Source of the DNA: an uncultured Hyphomonadaceae bacterium
GTDB taxonomy: Bacteria; Pseudomonadota; Alphaproteobacteria; Caulobacterales; Hyphomonadaceae
Reading direction: 5' to 3'
Length of the DNA stretch: 64,000 bases
Assembly: GCA_913057945.1 (NCBI GenBank)
Contig: CAJXOF010000002.1
Location: 1 to 64,000, forward strand
In this document: positions 43,419 to 52,429 of the stretch, piece after piece
Layout of the letters: each line of letters opens with the position of its first letter
Numbering within the stretch: the stretch's first letter is position 1
Notes under the pieces: generated by a model
What the model was told of the DNA's origin: nothing
Seen by the model: only the letters and a program-made list of their open reading frames with translations
Database searches by the model: none
Program-made: the position numbers and the translations under genes

Positions 43419-43523
43419 CAGCGAACCAAGATGGGTTGCGGGAATTCCCGACGTCAGGACGACGTGAGATCGAACCTAGGCGGCGACTAAGTCGCTGGCC
43501 TGACGAACATGGGGTACATTCAA

Positions 43524-45107
43524 ATGTCCAGTATTCTGACCAATAATAGTGCGATGGTTGCGCTGCAGACTCTGCGCGGAATCAACAGCAATCTCGAGAC
43601 GGTCCAGTCCGAGATTTCGACCGGTAAAAAGGTCGCCACCGCAAAAGACAACGCCGCCATCTGGGCTATCTCGACCGTGATGTCGACGGACGTGGAAAGC
43701 TTCAACCAGATCACCGACTCCCTGAATAAGGGTTCTTCGACCGTGGGTGTCGCCCGTGCTGCTTCCGAGCAGGTCACGAGCCTCCTGCAGGATATGAAGG
43801 AACTGATCGTTTCCGCTCAGGAAGACCTGAACGCTGATGACCGCTCCAAGATCCAGACTGACATCGATGCCAAGCGCACCGCCATCAGCAACATCATCAA
43901 TGCCGCTCAATTCAACGGCCAGAACCTGCTCAAAGGCACCGATAGCGTCAGCATCCTTGCTTCGCTGGATCGCGGTTCCGATGGTACGGTCTCTGCGACG
44001 TCCATCACAGTTGAGCGCCAGGACCTGCAAACGTCGGCAGCCGTGGACGCCGCTGACAAGGAAGCAACCGACGCTGGTTATGTGTCCACTGAAGATACGG
44101 CCACCGAAAATGATGTCGACAAGGTTGCGAGTTCGGCTGGTACGATCGCATCATCCGACGCGGATGGAACCATTTCCGACGGCGATACCACGACGCTGAC
44201 GATCAAAGGCGGCGCGGTTGCCGTTGGTGACGTTTTTGCGTTCACTGTCGGCGGTGAGGACATCTCGGTTACTGCCGTTGATGGCGACGACACGAATACA
44301 ATCGCCGCAAAACTTCGTGATGCACTTGATGCGGCTGGAGTTACCAACCTTGAAACAGCAGGTGGTGCTGACGGTGCTGATCCCGCTACGGATGATGCAA
44401 CAGTGACCCTGATTGCTGACGGCGGCGACATCACATTCGCTACAGCAAGTATCTCTACGACATACGTCCAGTCTGTCATTGAGGATGGTGAGGCTGCTGA
44501 CGTGACGATCGCCGGTGGTACGCTTTCCGCTGGTGACACCTTCACGGTCAGCGCCGATGGCAACGACTATACCTACACAGCTGTGGACGGTGATACAAAC
44601 AACGAAGTTGTTGCCGGCCTCAAAACCCTGCTGGACGATGCGGGCATCACCAATCTTGAAGTTACAGTCGCAGAAGCGGATGATCCAGCAACTGATGCTG
44701 CCACGCTGACCTTGACTGCTGATGGTGGCGACGTGGAAGTCAACTTGGGTGCCTTGGCTTCCCAGAATGCAGCGGTTGCTGCAGGTGGCCTTGGGGCCAT
44801 CGCTGAGCTGAGCGTTGAATCGTCAGAGGCTGCCACAACCGCTCTGAATACGATCGAGGATCTGCTTGATACGTCGATCTCCGCCGCTACGGCATTCGGT
44901 TCTGCCCAGACGCAGATCGAAGGTCAGGGCGAATTCGTTCAGACACTGATTGACTCGATGACGTCCGGTATCGGCGCCATGGTCGACGCGGACATCGAAG
45001 CGGCTTCCGCCAAGCTTCAGGCCCTGCAGGTTCAGCAACAGCTCGGCGTTCAGGCGCTGTCGATTGCCAACTCGAACCCGCAGACACTTCTGTCGCTGTT
45101 CAGATAA
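43524..45107 (+). CDS. Flagellin
   Basis: A 527-residue flagellin with conserved helical ends (about 1-140: SSILTNNSAMVALQTLRGIN, AKDNAAIWAISTVMSTDV; and about 430-527: QQQLGVQALSIANSNPQTLL with the C-terminal SLFR). The middle holds two copies of an acidic beta-rich domain, near residues 222-310 and 324-412 with a 102-residue period, so the surface-exposed part arose by duplication. ATG 43524 is chosen because GGGG lies about 8 nt upstream and the product starts MSSIL like other flagellins; the frame begins at 43509. It is the only flagellin in the window. Confidence 0.95.
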   Translation: MSSILTNNSAMVALQTLRGINSNLETVQSEISTGKKVATAKDNAAIWAISTVMSTDVESFNQITDSLNKGSSTVGVARAASEQVTSLLQDMKELIVSAQEDLNADDRSKIQTDIDAKRTAISNIINAAQFNGQNLLKGTDSVSILASLDRGSDGTVSATSITVERQDLQTSAAVDAADKEATDAGYVSTEDTATENDVDKVASSAGTIASSDADGTISDGDTTTLTIKGGAVAVGDVFAFTVGGEDISVTAVDGDDTNTIAAKLRDALDAAGVTNLETAGGADGADPATDDATVTLIADGGDITFATASISTTYVQSVIEDGEAADVTIAGGTLSAGDTFTVSADGNDYTYTAVDGDTNNEVVAGLKTLLDDAGITNLEVTVAEADDPATDAATLTLTADGGDVEVNLGALASQNAAVAAGGLGAIAELSVESSEAATTALNTIEDLLDTSISAATAFGSAQTQIEGQGEFVQTLIDSMTSGIGAMVDADIEAASAKLQALQVQQQLGVQALSIANSNPQTLLSLFR

Positions 45108-45114
45108 TACCATA

Positions 45115-45144
45115 GGGTCCAGGCGCTGATTGGTGCCTGGACCC
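45115..45144 (+). terminator. Hairpin after the flagellin gene
   Basis: A perfect 10-bp stem (GGGTCCAGGC with GCCTGGACCC) with a 10-nt loop 7 bp after the stop codon, followed by GCTTATTA. The weak T-run suggests it may partly terminate or protect the abundant flagellin mRNA, leaving some read-through into flaF-flbT. Confidence 0.65.
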
Positions 45145-45171
45145 GCTTATTACCAGGCGTAGAGAGGGTGC

Positions 45172-45561
45172 ATGCAACAACTGGCATACAAGGCATATGG
45201 TGAGGTCACGAGCCGCACCGCCAATACGGGGCAGATCGAATATGCCCTGTTTCAGGACATCACGCAGGCACTCAAAAACGTCGACGAGGTCGAAACGCCC
45301 CAGCCCGCTGTCTGGGCAGACGCTATCGATCGCAATCTCAAGCTTTGGCAAATTCTTTCCACAGACTTGATGAGCGACGCCAACGAATTGGACCCGGCTC
45401 TCAAGAGAAACCTGATCGCGCTCGCGGAATCTGTCCGCCAGATCAGCTATCACGTGCTCTCCCGCAAGGCTGAAATTATCGAGTTGGTCGAGATCAATGA
45501 AATCATCATGCAAGGCCTGGAAGAACGTTCATCCTCTCCGGCAGACGTGGCGGCAGAATAA
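45172..45561 (+). CDS. flaF: Flagellar biosynthesis regulator FlaF
   Basis: A 129-residue protein of the alphaproteobacterial FlaF family: AYKAYGEVTSRTANTGQIEY near the start, then LWQILSTDLMSDANELDPAL and IALAESVRQISYHVLSRKAE. FlaF is needed for flagellin synthesis and secretion and works against FlbT in Caulobacter and Brucella-type systems. It sits between flagellin and flbT, the conserved order, and abuts flbT with a 1-bp overlap. Confidence 0.93.
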   Translation: MQQLAYKAYGEVTSRTANTGQIEYALFQDITQALKNVDEVETPQPAVWADAIDRNLKLWQILSTDLMSDANELDPALKRNLIALAESVRQISYHVLSRKAEIIELVEINEIIMQGLEERSSSPADVAAE

Positions 45562-45995
45562 TGTCAGGACTTGTGCTCAAACTGGCAGCTGGTGAACGGT
45601 TCGTCGTGAACGGAGCGCTGCTGGAGAACGGGGACAAGCCTTCCACCGTCCGCGTGGTCGATGACAATGCGAGAATTCTTCGCTGCCGCGACGCGCTCAA
45701 ACCGCAGGATGTGGATACACCCACAAAGCGCATATACTATGCCATCCAGTTGATCATTACTGGCGACTTGCCGGAAGATGACGTGTTGCCTGCCGTGCTT
45801 GAAGAATGCGACCGTCTCGAAGACGTGTTCGAGACCATCAACCCGAAACTTCTGATCGATCTGAAATCCATGCTGAACCGTGGGAATTTCTATTCGGCGA
45901 TTTGCCATCTTCGCAACATTGTTGCGATTGAGGCGGAGCTCCTGAAAGTGGCCAGCTCGAAATCCTCGTTCGAAACGCAAGCCAAGGTCGCGTGA
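45561..45995 (+). CDS. flbT: Flagellin mRNA regulator FlbT
   Basis: A 144-residue protein with the FlbT signature (LKLAAGERFVVNGALLENGD, KRIYYAIQLIITGDLPEDDV, DLKSMLNRGNFYSAICHLRN). In Caulobacter FlbT binds the flagellin mRNA leader and promotes its decay until the hook is complete. Its position right behind flagellin and flaF is the expected one. Confidence 0.95.
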   Translation: MSGLVLKLAAGERFVVNGALLENGDKPSTVRVVDDNARILRCRDALKPQDVDTPTKRIYYAIQLIITGDLPEDDVLPAVLEECDRLEDVFETINPKLLIDLKSMLNRGNFYSAICHLRNIVAIEAELLKVASSKSSFETQAKVA

Positions 45996-45996
45996 C

Positions 45997-46839
45997 ATGG
46001 TCTATCAGCCGGTCATCCCTCTCACAGGTTATGGCGGGTGGAAATTCCTTGAATCCACATTCGACAAGCAGTTGGAGGGGTTCACTGATTCCGCGAGTGT
46101 CAAAAATGACCGGAAATATTTCCAGGACAAGATGTCTTCGCCCATCGCGATGGAAGATTTCCTCTCCGACAAGCGCTTGCTGCGTATTTCCCTGACGGCG
46201 TTTGACCTGGGGGGGGAGGAATGGAAGGCCGGTTTCATCCGCCATGTGATGGAGGAAAAGGCTGATCCAGACAGTAATTTCCTGACCCGCTTGAATAATC
46301 AGGCCTACACGAATTTCGCTAGCACGTTCGTCATCACGGATGGCAAGATATCACTGTCCGCGGATGCGATTGCAACATTGTCTGACGATTTTGAGCTGGC
46401 CTCCTTCCGGTCAGCCGTTGGTGATGTCGATAACAACATGAAGTTAAGCCTGAACTACAAGGCCAAGATCGGCGACCTCGTGCGTGAGGAGTCGAGCGAT
46501 TCGGCCAATCTCTATCGCATTCTTGGCGATGTTCCTGTTCGGACAGTTCTGGAGACGGCACTTAATCTGCCGACCTCATGGCAGAAGCTTGATGTCGATC
46601 AGCAGGCTGACATCCTGAAAGAGCGGATGCTGAGCGTCTTTTCCATCAGTAAGGTAACAGACCTGACCAATGAAGATGTTATGGACAAGGTCATCCAGAG
46701 GTTTCACACGATGGATTCCATCGCAAACGGCCAGTCATCGCTCTCATCCGGGTCCGTGGCGCTGACCCTGCTAAACAATGCCGCCGGCTTCGGATCAACC
46801 GCGAGCCAGAATTTGTTCCTGAGCATCGTTTCAAGTTAG
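45997..46839 (+). CDS. DUF1217 family flagellar protein
   Basis: A 280-residue protein of the DUF1217 type often encoded in alphaproteobacterial flagellar clusters: repeated modules such as DRKYFQDKMSSPIAMEDFLS, DKRLLRISLTAFDL and FIRHVMEEKADPDSNFLTRL. No signal peptide or membrane helix is visible. The start is 1 bp after the flbT stop, and it overlaps fliI (convergent) by 4 bp. Function is unknown; a part in filament or export is possible. Confidence 0.82.
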   Translation: MVYQPVIPLTGYGGWKFLESTFDKQLEGFTDSASVKNDRKYFQDKMSSPIAMEDFLSDKRLLRISLTAFDLGGEEWKAGFIRHVMEEKADPDSNFLTRLNNQAYTNFASTFVITDGKISLSADAIATLSDDFELASFRSAVGDVDNNMKLSLNYKAKIGDLVREESSDSANLYRILGDVPVRTVLETALNLPTSWQKLDVDQQADILKERMLSVFSISKVTDLTNEDVMDKVIQRFHTMDSIANGQSSLSSGSVALTLLNNAAGFGSTASQNLFLSIVSS

Positions 46840-48164
46840 GACTTGGCTGCGGCTTCGCCAGGCTTGCTGTTCAGCAGTCCTTGAAGGTGCTGGAAGGCTT
46901 GCGGGATTTGCGCCTTGTTCGGTTCCGAGACGAAAGTATCCAGCTGTGGATAGAGTTCGATCGACCGGTCGCCGGCCGCATCATGCCCCCGTTCATACAG
47001 GTTCGCGCGCAGCATGGGCGCGATTTCCTCGTAGAGCGCGATCGTCCTTCGATAGTCCTTGATGGTTGTGTTCTCGTCCGGTCTTGCGGCATCCGGCAGA
47101 CATCTTGAAACGCTGCGCAGGACATCGATGGCGGGATACCGTCCGCGTTCGGAAATTTCCCGTGACAGGATGATGTGACCATCGAGTACGCCGCGCACCA
47201 TGTCGGCCACGGGTTCTTCCATGTCTGAGCCCGCTACGAGGACAGAAAAGATTGCAGTAATATCGCCTTGGCCCTTTGCGCCAGGACCCGTCCGTTCGGC
47301 GACTTCTGCTATCGCCCGCACGGTAGAAGGCGGGAAGGCATTGAGGGCAGGGGTCTCGCCGGCCGCCAGTGAAACCTCCCTGTGGGCTTCGGCAAATCTT
47401 GTAATCGAATCAAACAGGAACAAGACCTGATGACCCTCATCCCGGAAATGCTCGGCCGTGGCGATGGCGCACAAAGCGGCGCGTTTCTTGGCACCTGGCG
47501 GATCGTTGGCCGTTGCAGCAATGATGACGGTTCGCGACAGAACGGATTTAGGCAGAGTCTTGTGAACGAACTCATTCACTTCCCGGCTACGCTCTCCGAT
47601 CAGGGCAATGACGACCCGGTCGGCTTTCAAGCCTGCTGCGAGCGAACCCAGGAAGGTCGATTTGCCGACGCCTGATCCGGCAAACAAGCCCATTCTTTGC
47701 CCCTGGCAGATTGGCAGGATTGTGTCGGTGATCATCCAGCCCGTCGACAGGCGCTGGCCAAGGCTCTTGCGGGACGTGTTGGCGGGCGGTGCGGCCCTCA
47801 AGGGGCGACGGGTCGTGTTTGAGGCAGACGAGGCGTTACGCTCGCCCGATACGGTGCCGCGATAATCAACAATCTTGCCAAGCCAATGATCGCCGGGCTC
47901 AACATAGGCATCCTGTTCCAGCATGGCGCGGTCACCAATGCGGATCGCGTCGGACTCTCCATACAGCATCGCTTTCACGTGCTCGCCTGAAACCGCGAGG
48001 ACTTCCCCGAACACTTCGCCTTGGCGCGTGCGGACGCGGATCTCGTTTCCGAGACGAGAAAACTCGCTGATGCCCGCAATCAGGATCATACCCGGAGACA
48101 CCTCCGTGACGGTACCCCAGACACGGTACAGCCGATCAGGAAAATTAGGCGTCGTGTTCAACAA
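46836..48164 (-). CDS. fliI: Flagellar export ATPase FliI
   Basis: A 442-residue F1-beta-like ATPase with Walker A GSGVGKST (within LFAGSGVGKSTFLGSLAAG), Walker B region VLFLFDSITRFAE, and the FliI C-terminal part DGHIILSREISERGRYPAID. It energises export with FliH and FliJ. It is a single minus-strand gene divergent from the flgB operon and apart from the fliH-like gene at 24889. Confidence 0.96.
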   Translation of the reverse strand: MLNTTPNFPDRLYRVWGTVTEVSPGMILIAGISEFSRLGNEIRVRTRQGEVFGEVLAVSGEHVKAMLYGESDAIRIGDRAMLEQDAYVEPGDHWLGKIVDYRGTVSGERNASSASNTTRRPLRAAPPANTSRKSLGQRLSTGWMITDTILPICQGQRMGLFAGSGVGKSTFLGSLAAGLKADRVVIALIGERSREVNEFVHKTLPKSVLSRTVIIAATANDPPGAKKRAALCAIATAEHFRDEGHQVLFLFDSITRFAEAHREVSLAAGETPALNAFPPSTVRAIAEVAERTGPGAKGQGDITAIFSVLVAGSDMEEPVADMVRGVLDGHIILSREISERGRYPAIDVLRSVSRCLPDAARPDENTTIKDYRRTIALYEEIAPMLRANLYERGHDAAGDRSIELYPQLDTFVSEPNKAQIPQAFQHLQGLLNSKPGEAAAKS

Positions 48165-48246
48165 GTAAACAAATCCCGCTCATTCGTTAACCCTTTCTTC
48201 AAATTACCCCGGCAATTCTTCCAAAGTATTAACTAGGAGTGATTCT

Positions 48247-48606
48247 GTGCCGATTCTCAATCTGGACGTTCTTAGTGTTTACAGCGCCATGGCGCGTCAC
48301 GCAGCAGAGAGCCAGAAGGTGTCCGCGACCAATATCGCGCACGCCAATGACCCCGGCTACAAGGCAACGCAGGTAGAGGGCTTCCAGGATTTCCTCGCGC
48401 GCGCTGCCACGGGCACGGCCGATGCGAACGACCCCCAGTTTCGGACATTCCAGAAGGAAACGACGAATTCACCGAATGGCAATTCCGTGAATCTCGAACT
48501 TGAAATGTTCAAGGCGGCCGATGCACAGAGCCAGCATGAAATGGCGCTGTCGGTCTACACCAAGTCGCTCGACCTGCTTCGAACGGCCATCGGCAAAAGG
48601 AGATAA
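48247..48606 (+). CDS. flgB: Flagellar proximal rod protein FlgB
   Basis: A 119-residue rod protein with the axial motif SATNIAHANDPGYKATQVEG near the N-terminus and the C-terminal EMALSVYTKSLDLLRTAIGK. The GTG start at 48247 is preceded by TAGGAG at 8 nt. First gene of the flgB-flgC-fliE-fliQ-flhA-fliR-flhB operon; the upstream gap holds a TTAACC half-site near 48185 but no clear promoter. Confidence 0.93.
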   Translation: MPILNLDVLSVYSAMARHAAESQKVSATNIAHANDPGYKATQVEGFQDFLARAATGTADANDPQFRTFQKETTNSPNGNSVNLELEMFKAADAQSQHEMALSVYTKSLDLLRTAIGKRR

Positions 48607-48609
48607 GTC

Positions 48610-48993
48610 ATGGATTCGCTCAAGGCCACGATGCTGCAGGCCGTTTCCGGTATGCAGCTCCAGTCGAAACGGATCGACGTTTCGTCCCAGAACGTCTCGA
48701 ACGCGGACACGCCGGGTTATCGCCGGAAGATACTATCTGTCGAACAGGCGCCGACCGCCGCGGATGCTTTCATTGCAACGCGCGTTGACCTGGACGAGAC
48801 GGAAGGCGAACGCCTTTACGACCCGGCCAGTCCGCTGTCCGATGAAGACGGTTATGTCACCGCGTCCAACGTATCGCTGGTGACTGAGATGGCCGACATG
48901 CGCGAAGCCAATCGCAGCTATGAGGCCAATCTCAATTCGTTCCGCCAGGCGCGAAGCATGTACCAGTCACTTCTCGATATCCTCAGGCGTTAA
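48610..48993 (+). CDS. flgC: Flagellar proximal rod protein FlgC
   Basis: A 127-residue protein with MLQAVSGMQLQSKRIDVSSQ and NVSNADTPGYRRK at the start and VTEMADMREANRSYEANLNS near the end, the standard FlgC pattern. It lies 3 bp after flgB. Confidence 0.95.
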   Translation: MDSLKATMLQAVSGMQLQSKRIDVSSQNVSNADTPGYRRKILSVEQAPTAADAFIATRVDLDETEGERLYDPASPLSDEDGYVTASNVSLVTEMADMREANRSYEANLNSFRQARSMYQSLLDILRR

Positions 48994-49004
48994 AGGGGGG
49001 CAGA

Positions 49005-49301
49005 ATGTCCAATGTAGGTTTCAGTGCATATGCCGCGCTCGGCTCAGTCAAGCCGACTCAGGTGTCCGAAAAGCCGGCGCAGAATCCGACTGAAAAGTCA
49101 GGTCTTGCGGAGGGGTTCTCTACGTTCAAGGCCGCGCTTCAGGGGGCTGAGCAGACTGCCATGCAGACCGCCGTGTCTGGCGCCGATCCCCATGCCATGG
49201 TCGAGGCGCTGGCCCAGGCCGAACTGGTGCTCGACGCGGCCGTCACCGTCCGGGACAAGGTCGTCGAAGCTTATCAGGAATTGCTCCGGATGCCGGTCTG
49301 A
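49005..49301 (+). CDS. fliE: Flagellar MS-ring/rod junction protein FliE
   Basis: A 98-residue protein of the expected length; the C-terminal half has the FliE pattern AEQTAMQTAVSGADPHAMVE, AQAELVLDAAVTVRDKVVEAYQ and ends LLRMPV. It joins the rod to the MS ring. Its position after flgBC is standard. Confidence 0.92.
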   Translation: MSNVGFSAYAALGSVKPTQVSEKPAQNPTEKSGLAEGFSTFKAALQGAEQTAMQTAVSGADPHAMVEALAQAELVLDAAVTVRDKVVEAYQELLRMPV

Positions 49302-49316
49302 TCAGGGCGGCCACAT

Positions 49317-49580
49317 ATGACCGAACTTGCGATCTTTGAAGTGCTGCGCGGGGCGCTCTGGGCGGCGGCCATGATGGCGCTGCCCATTCTTGCCGTAACG
49401 CTGGTCCTTGGTTTCGTCATTGGCTTGTTGCAGGCGCTGACGTCCATTCAGGAAATGACGCTCACCTTCGTTCCGAAAATCCTTGCCGTGGTCGTCGTGT
49501 TCTTTCTGTCGCTTGGCTACATGACTCGCATCTGTCTGGACTTTTTCAACAATACCGTCCTCCCCATGATCTCCCGTTAG
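49317..49580 (+). CDS. fliQ: Flagellar export gate protein FliQ
   Basis: An 87-residue protein with two membrane helices (about 14-38 and 52-75) and the family block GFVIGLLQALTSIQEMTLTF followed by VPKILAVV. FliQ is part of the FliPQR gate. It is followed by flhA after 7 bp. Confidence 0.95.
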   Translation: MTELAIFEVLRGALWAAAMMALPILAVTLVLGFVIGLLQALTSIQEMTLTFVPKILAVVVVFFLSLGYMTRICLDFFNNTVLPMISR

Positions 49581-49587
49581 GGCCTCC

Positions 49588-51666
49588 ATGCCGACTTCAC
49601 GCTTCTTCGATTTGTCCAAGCCAACAGCGGTCCTTGCGATTGGCTTGATGATGATCATTCTCATCATGGTCCTGCCGGTCCCGGCGTGGGTCATGGATAT
49701 CGGCCTGACCGCGTCATTTGCCTTCGCCATCCTGATTTTCACGACCAGTATCTTTATCGAGAAGCCATTGGACTTTTCGTCTTTTCCGAGTGTGCTTCTG
49801 GCCTCTCTAATGCTTCGCCTCGCGCTGAACGTGTCTTCGACCAAACTGATCATCAGCCAAGGCCACACGGGGACGGATGCTGCCGGGAATGTCATCGAAG
49901 GCTTCGCCATGTTCATCATGGGCGGAAACCTGTTTGTCGGTCTCGTCGTGTTCGCGGTGCTCGTAATCGTGAACTTCATGGTCATCACAAAGGGTGCGGG
50001 CCGGATGGCAGAGGTCGGCGCACGCTTCGCGTTGGACGCCATGCCGGGCAAACAGATGGCCATCGACTCCGACCTTGCCGTTGGTGCTATCAGCCATGAT
50101 GAGGCGCGCAGTCGCCGCCAGAAGGAACAGGAGGAGGCTGCATTCCTCGGCTCTCTCGATGGGGCATCGAAATTTGTAAAGGGCGATGCGATCGCCGGGT
50201 TGCTCATCACCGCCCTGAACCTTGTTGCCGGTATCGGGTTCGGCATCGCGGCCCACGGCCTCAGTTTCACGCAGGCGCTCAGCAATTACTCCATCCTGAC
50301 CGTGGGCGACGGTCTGGTTTCCCAGATTCCGTCCGTCATCGTGTCCGTGTCCGCCGCCATGCTCCTGGCCAAGGGCCGCGAAGACGGGGCGATTGATCTG
50401 GCCCTGGGCGCTCAGTTGGGCGGCAATGCTACATCCCTGATGATCGTGTCGGGTATCCTCGCAGTCTTTGCGCTCTTTCCCGGCTTGCCCTTCATTCCCT
50501 TTATGCTGGCTGCGGCGGCGTTCGCCACGGCATCCTTCTACATCCGCAGCCGCGAGCGTGAGTTGGCCGCAAAAGCGGAAGCGGGCGAAATCGAAGAGCC
50601 ACAGACCAGCCTCGCCATTGGCGACTCAATTCATTCCGACGAGATCCATCTGGAAGTTGCCCCGGACCTGGTCGGCATGGTGCTACAGGGGGCAGGCGGG
50701 TTCGAGAGTCGTATCGACAAGATCCGCAGGTATATCGCGGAGGAATATGGCTTTGTCCTGCCGTCCATTCGGATGACCGACAATCCAACTCTGACCAAGA
50801 ACGAATACCGTATTCGCATTCAGGGCGTCCGCGTGGACAGTGGACTTGTGCGTCCGGGTTCCCTGCTTGCGCTGATGGAAGACGGCCAGCTGCCGCACCT
50901 TCAGGGCGAGAAGGTCAAGGAGCCGGTTTACAAGGCGGCGGCGCGCTGGCTGCCGAGCACAAAGAAACAGGAACTGGCCGCGGCCGGCATTCCGGCCGTC
51001 GAGCCGACCGAGGTGCTCGCCACCCATATGCTGGAAGTCATCCAGGCCAATTTCACCCTCGTCTTCACCCGTATGGTCATGCTCGACACGCTGGATGCGC
51101 TGACTCATATCAGCGACAGCGAACGGGCGGCTGCCAACCGGCGTTTTCTCGATGAATACATCCCTGGCAAGGTCAGCCCGGAACTCCTGCTGTCCGTCCT
51201 TCGTCTCCTGCTGGAAGAGCGCGTTTCAATCCGCAATTTGTTCCTGATCGTCGAGACGATTGCCGAAGTGAAAGCCCAGTCCAGCGCGCCGTCGCGCATC
51301 GTGGAACTCGTCCGCCAGCGGCTTGGCTTCCAGATCGTGGACCGGCTTCAGGATGGTCAGGGCCGCCTGCCGCTGCTCCAGCTCTCCACAAACTGGGAGC
51401 AGAAATTCAACGAACACGAAATCTCGCGGGAAGATGGCGGGTCGGACATTGCCCTGCCGCCGGAAATGTTTGGAGAGCTGACAACGGCGGTGCAGGCCAA
51501 GCTCAACGAGATGGCGCAAAAAGGCGTCGTTGCCGCCGTTGCGACCTCTTCGCGCCGGCGGCGTTTCCTTCAGACTGTCCTCGCCAGCAAGGGCGTACGC
51601 AATGCCGTGCTGGCGTATGAGGAGATCGGCTCCAAGAGCAAGCCGTATATTGTTGGCGTCGTCTGA
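49588..51666 (+). CDS. flhA: Flagellar export gate protein FlhA
   Basis: A 692-residue protein with about eight N-terminal membrane helices (to about 330), the FHIPEP-type cytoplasmic loop (ITKGAGRMAEVGARFALDAM, PGKQMAIDSDL) and the large cytoplasmic domain that binds chaperone-substrate complexes. Conserved C-terminal blocks such as NLFLIVETIAEVKAQ are present. It shares one base with fliR (ATGA-type overlap region). Confidence 0.97.
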   Translation: MPTSRFFDLSKPTAVLAIGLMMIILIMVLPVPAWVMDIGLTASFAFAILIFTTSIFIEKPLDFSSFPSVLLASLMLRLALNVSSTKLIISQGHTGTDAAGNVIEGFAMFIMGGNLFVGLVVFAVLVIVNFMVITKGAGRMAEVGARFALDAMPGKQMAIDSDLAVGAISHDEARSRRQKEQEEAAFLGSLDGASKFVKGDAIAGLLITALNLVAGIGFGIAAHGLSFTQALSNYSILTVGDGLVSQIPSVIVSVSAAMLLAKGREDGAIDLALGAQLGGNATSLMIVSGILAVFALFPGLPFIPFMLAAAAFATASFYIRSRERELAAKAEAGEIEEPQTSLAIGDSIHSDEIHLEVAPDLVGMVLQGAGGFESRIDKIRRYIAEEYGFVLPSIRMTDNPTLTKNEYRIRIQGVRVDSGLVRPGSLLALMEDGQLPHLQGEKVKEPVYKAAARWLPSTKKQELAAAGIPAVEPTEVLATHMLEVIQANFTLVFTRMVMLDTLDALTHISDSERAAANRRFLDEYIPGKVSPELLLSVLRLLLEERVSIRNLFLIVETIAEVKAQSSAPSRIVELVRQRLGFQIVDRLQDGQGRLPLLQLSTNWEQKFNEHEISREDGGSDIALPPEMFGELTTAVQAKLNEMAQKGVVAAVATSSRRRRFLQTVLASKGVRNAVLAYEEIGSKSKPYIVGVV

Positions 51667-52421
51667 TGCTGGAGGGGTTGCCATTCGGGCCTCAACTCTC
51701 GGCCTGGATTATCCTGTTCATGCTGATCGTGGCCAGGCTCAGCTTTGTGATCTTCCTGATGCCGGGCATTGGCGACCAGACCGTGCCGGCGCGTGTGCGT
51801 GTGTCCCTCCTGCTCGGCGCGGCGACCCTGTTTGCCATGTCGGGTATCGTGTCGGCGCCTTCTGATATTTCCATCGCCAATTTTGTGGGCCTTGTGGGGG
51901 CGGAGACTATCATTGGCCTGGGCCTTGGCCTTCTTTTGCGAACATCGATCTGGATATTGAACATGGCGGGCGCCCTCATCGCCCAGACGATCGGGCTTTC
52001 GCAAATGCTCGGCATCGCGCTCGACACAGAGGCGCAGACCGTTGTGTCCAACATGCTGGCCATGGCTGGCGCTGTCCTGCTTCTGTCTGCCGACTATCAT
52101 GTCAGCGTCTTCGTCAGGCTGGCGGAAATCTATTCCGACATCCCCGTAGGCGCGCTCACCCAGTTCGACCAGTCCTTCGTGATCGAGGGCATGTTCACGG
52201 CTATCAAGTTCGCTGTTCTGATTGCCTGGCCATTCGTGGCGATCAATTTGCTCTACAACATTTCGCTCGGCTTCATAAACAAGGCGCTGCCGTCCCTGAT
52301 GGTGGCCTTTGTGGGGGCGCCCTTCATGATCGGGGCAGGATTTGTGCTTCTGGCCATTTCCGTATCAACTATTCTCATAGTCTGGATGGACCGGGTGTCC
52401 GGCTCCGTCGGCTGGTGGTGA
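51666..52421 (+). CDS. fliR: Flagellar export gate protein FliR
   Basis: A 251-residue protein with six hydrophobic segments and FliR features: ILFMLIVARLSFVIFLMPGI near the start, then GALIAQTIGLSQMLGIALDT, and NISLGFINKALPSLMVAFVG near the end. It completes the FliPQR export channel. Order flhA-fliR-flhB is the usual alphaproteobacterial one. Confidence 0.95.
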   Translation: MLEGLPFGPQLSAWIILFMLIVARLSFVIFLMPGIGDQTVPARVRVSLLLGAATLFAMSGIVSAPSDISIANFVGLVGAETIIGLGLGLLLRTSIWILNMAGALIAQTIGLSQMLGIALDTEAQTVVSNMLAMAGAVLLLSADYHVSVFVRLAEIYSDIPVGALTQFDQSFVIEGMFTAIKFAVLIAWPFVAINLLYNISLGFINKALPSLMVAFVGAPFMIGAGFVLLAISVSTILIVWMDRVSGSVGWW

Positions 52422-52429
52422 GGTAGGCA

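Noticed and set aside
43380-43523. Sigma-54 promoter for the flagellin gene
   Set aside because: No TGGCAC-N5-TTGC-like pair with correct GG and GC spacing is present in the gap.
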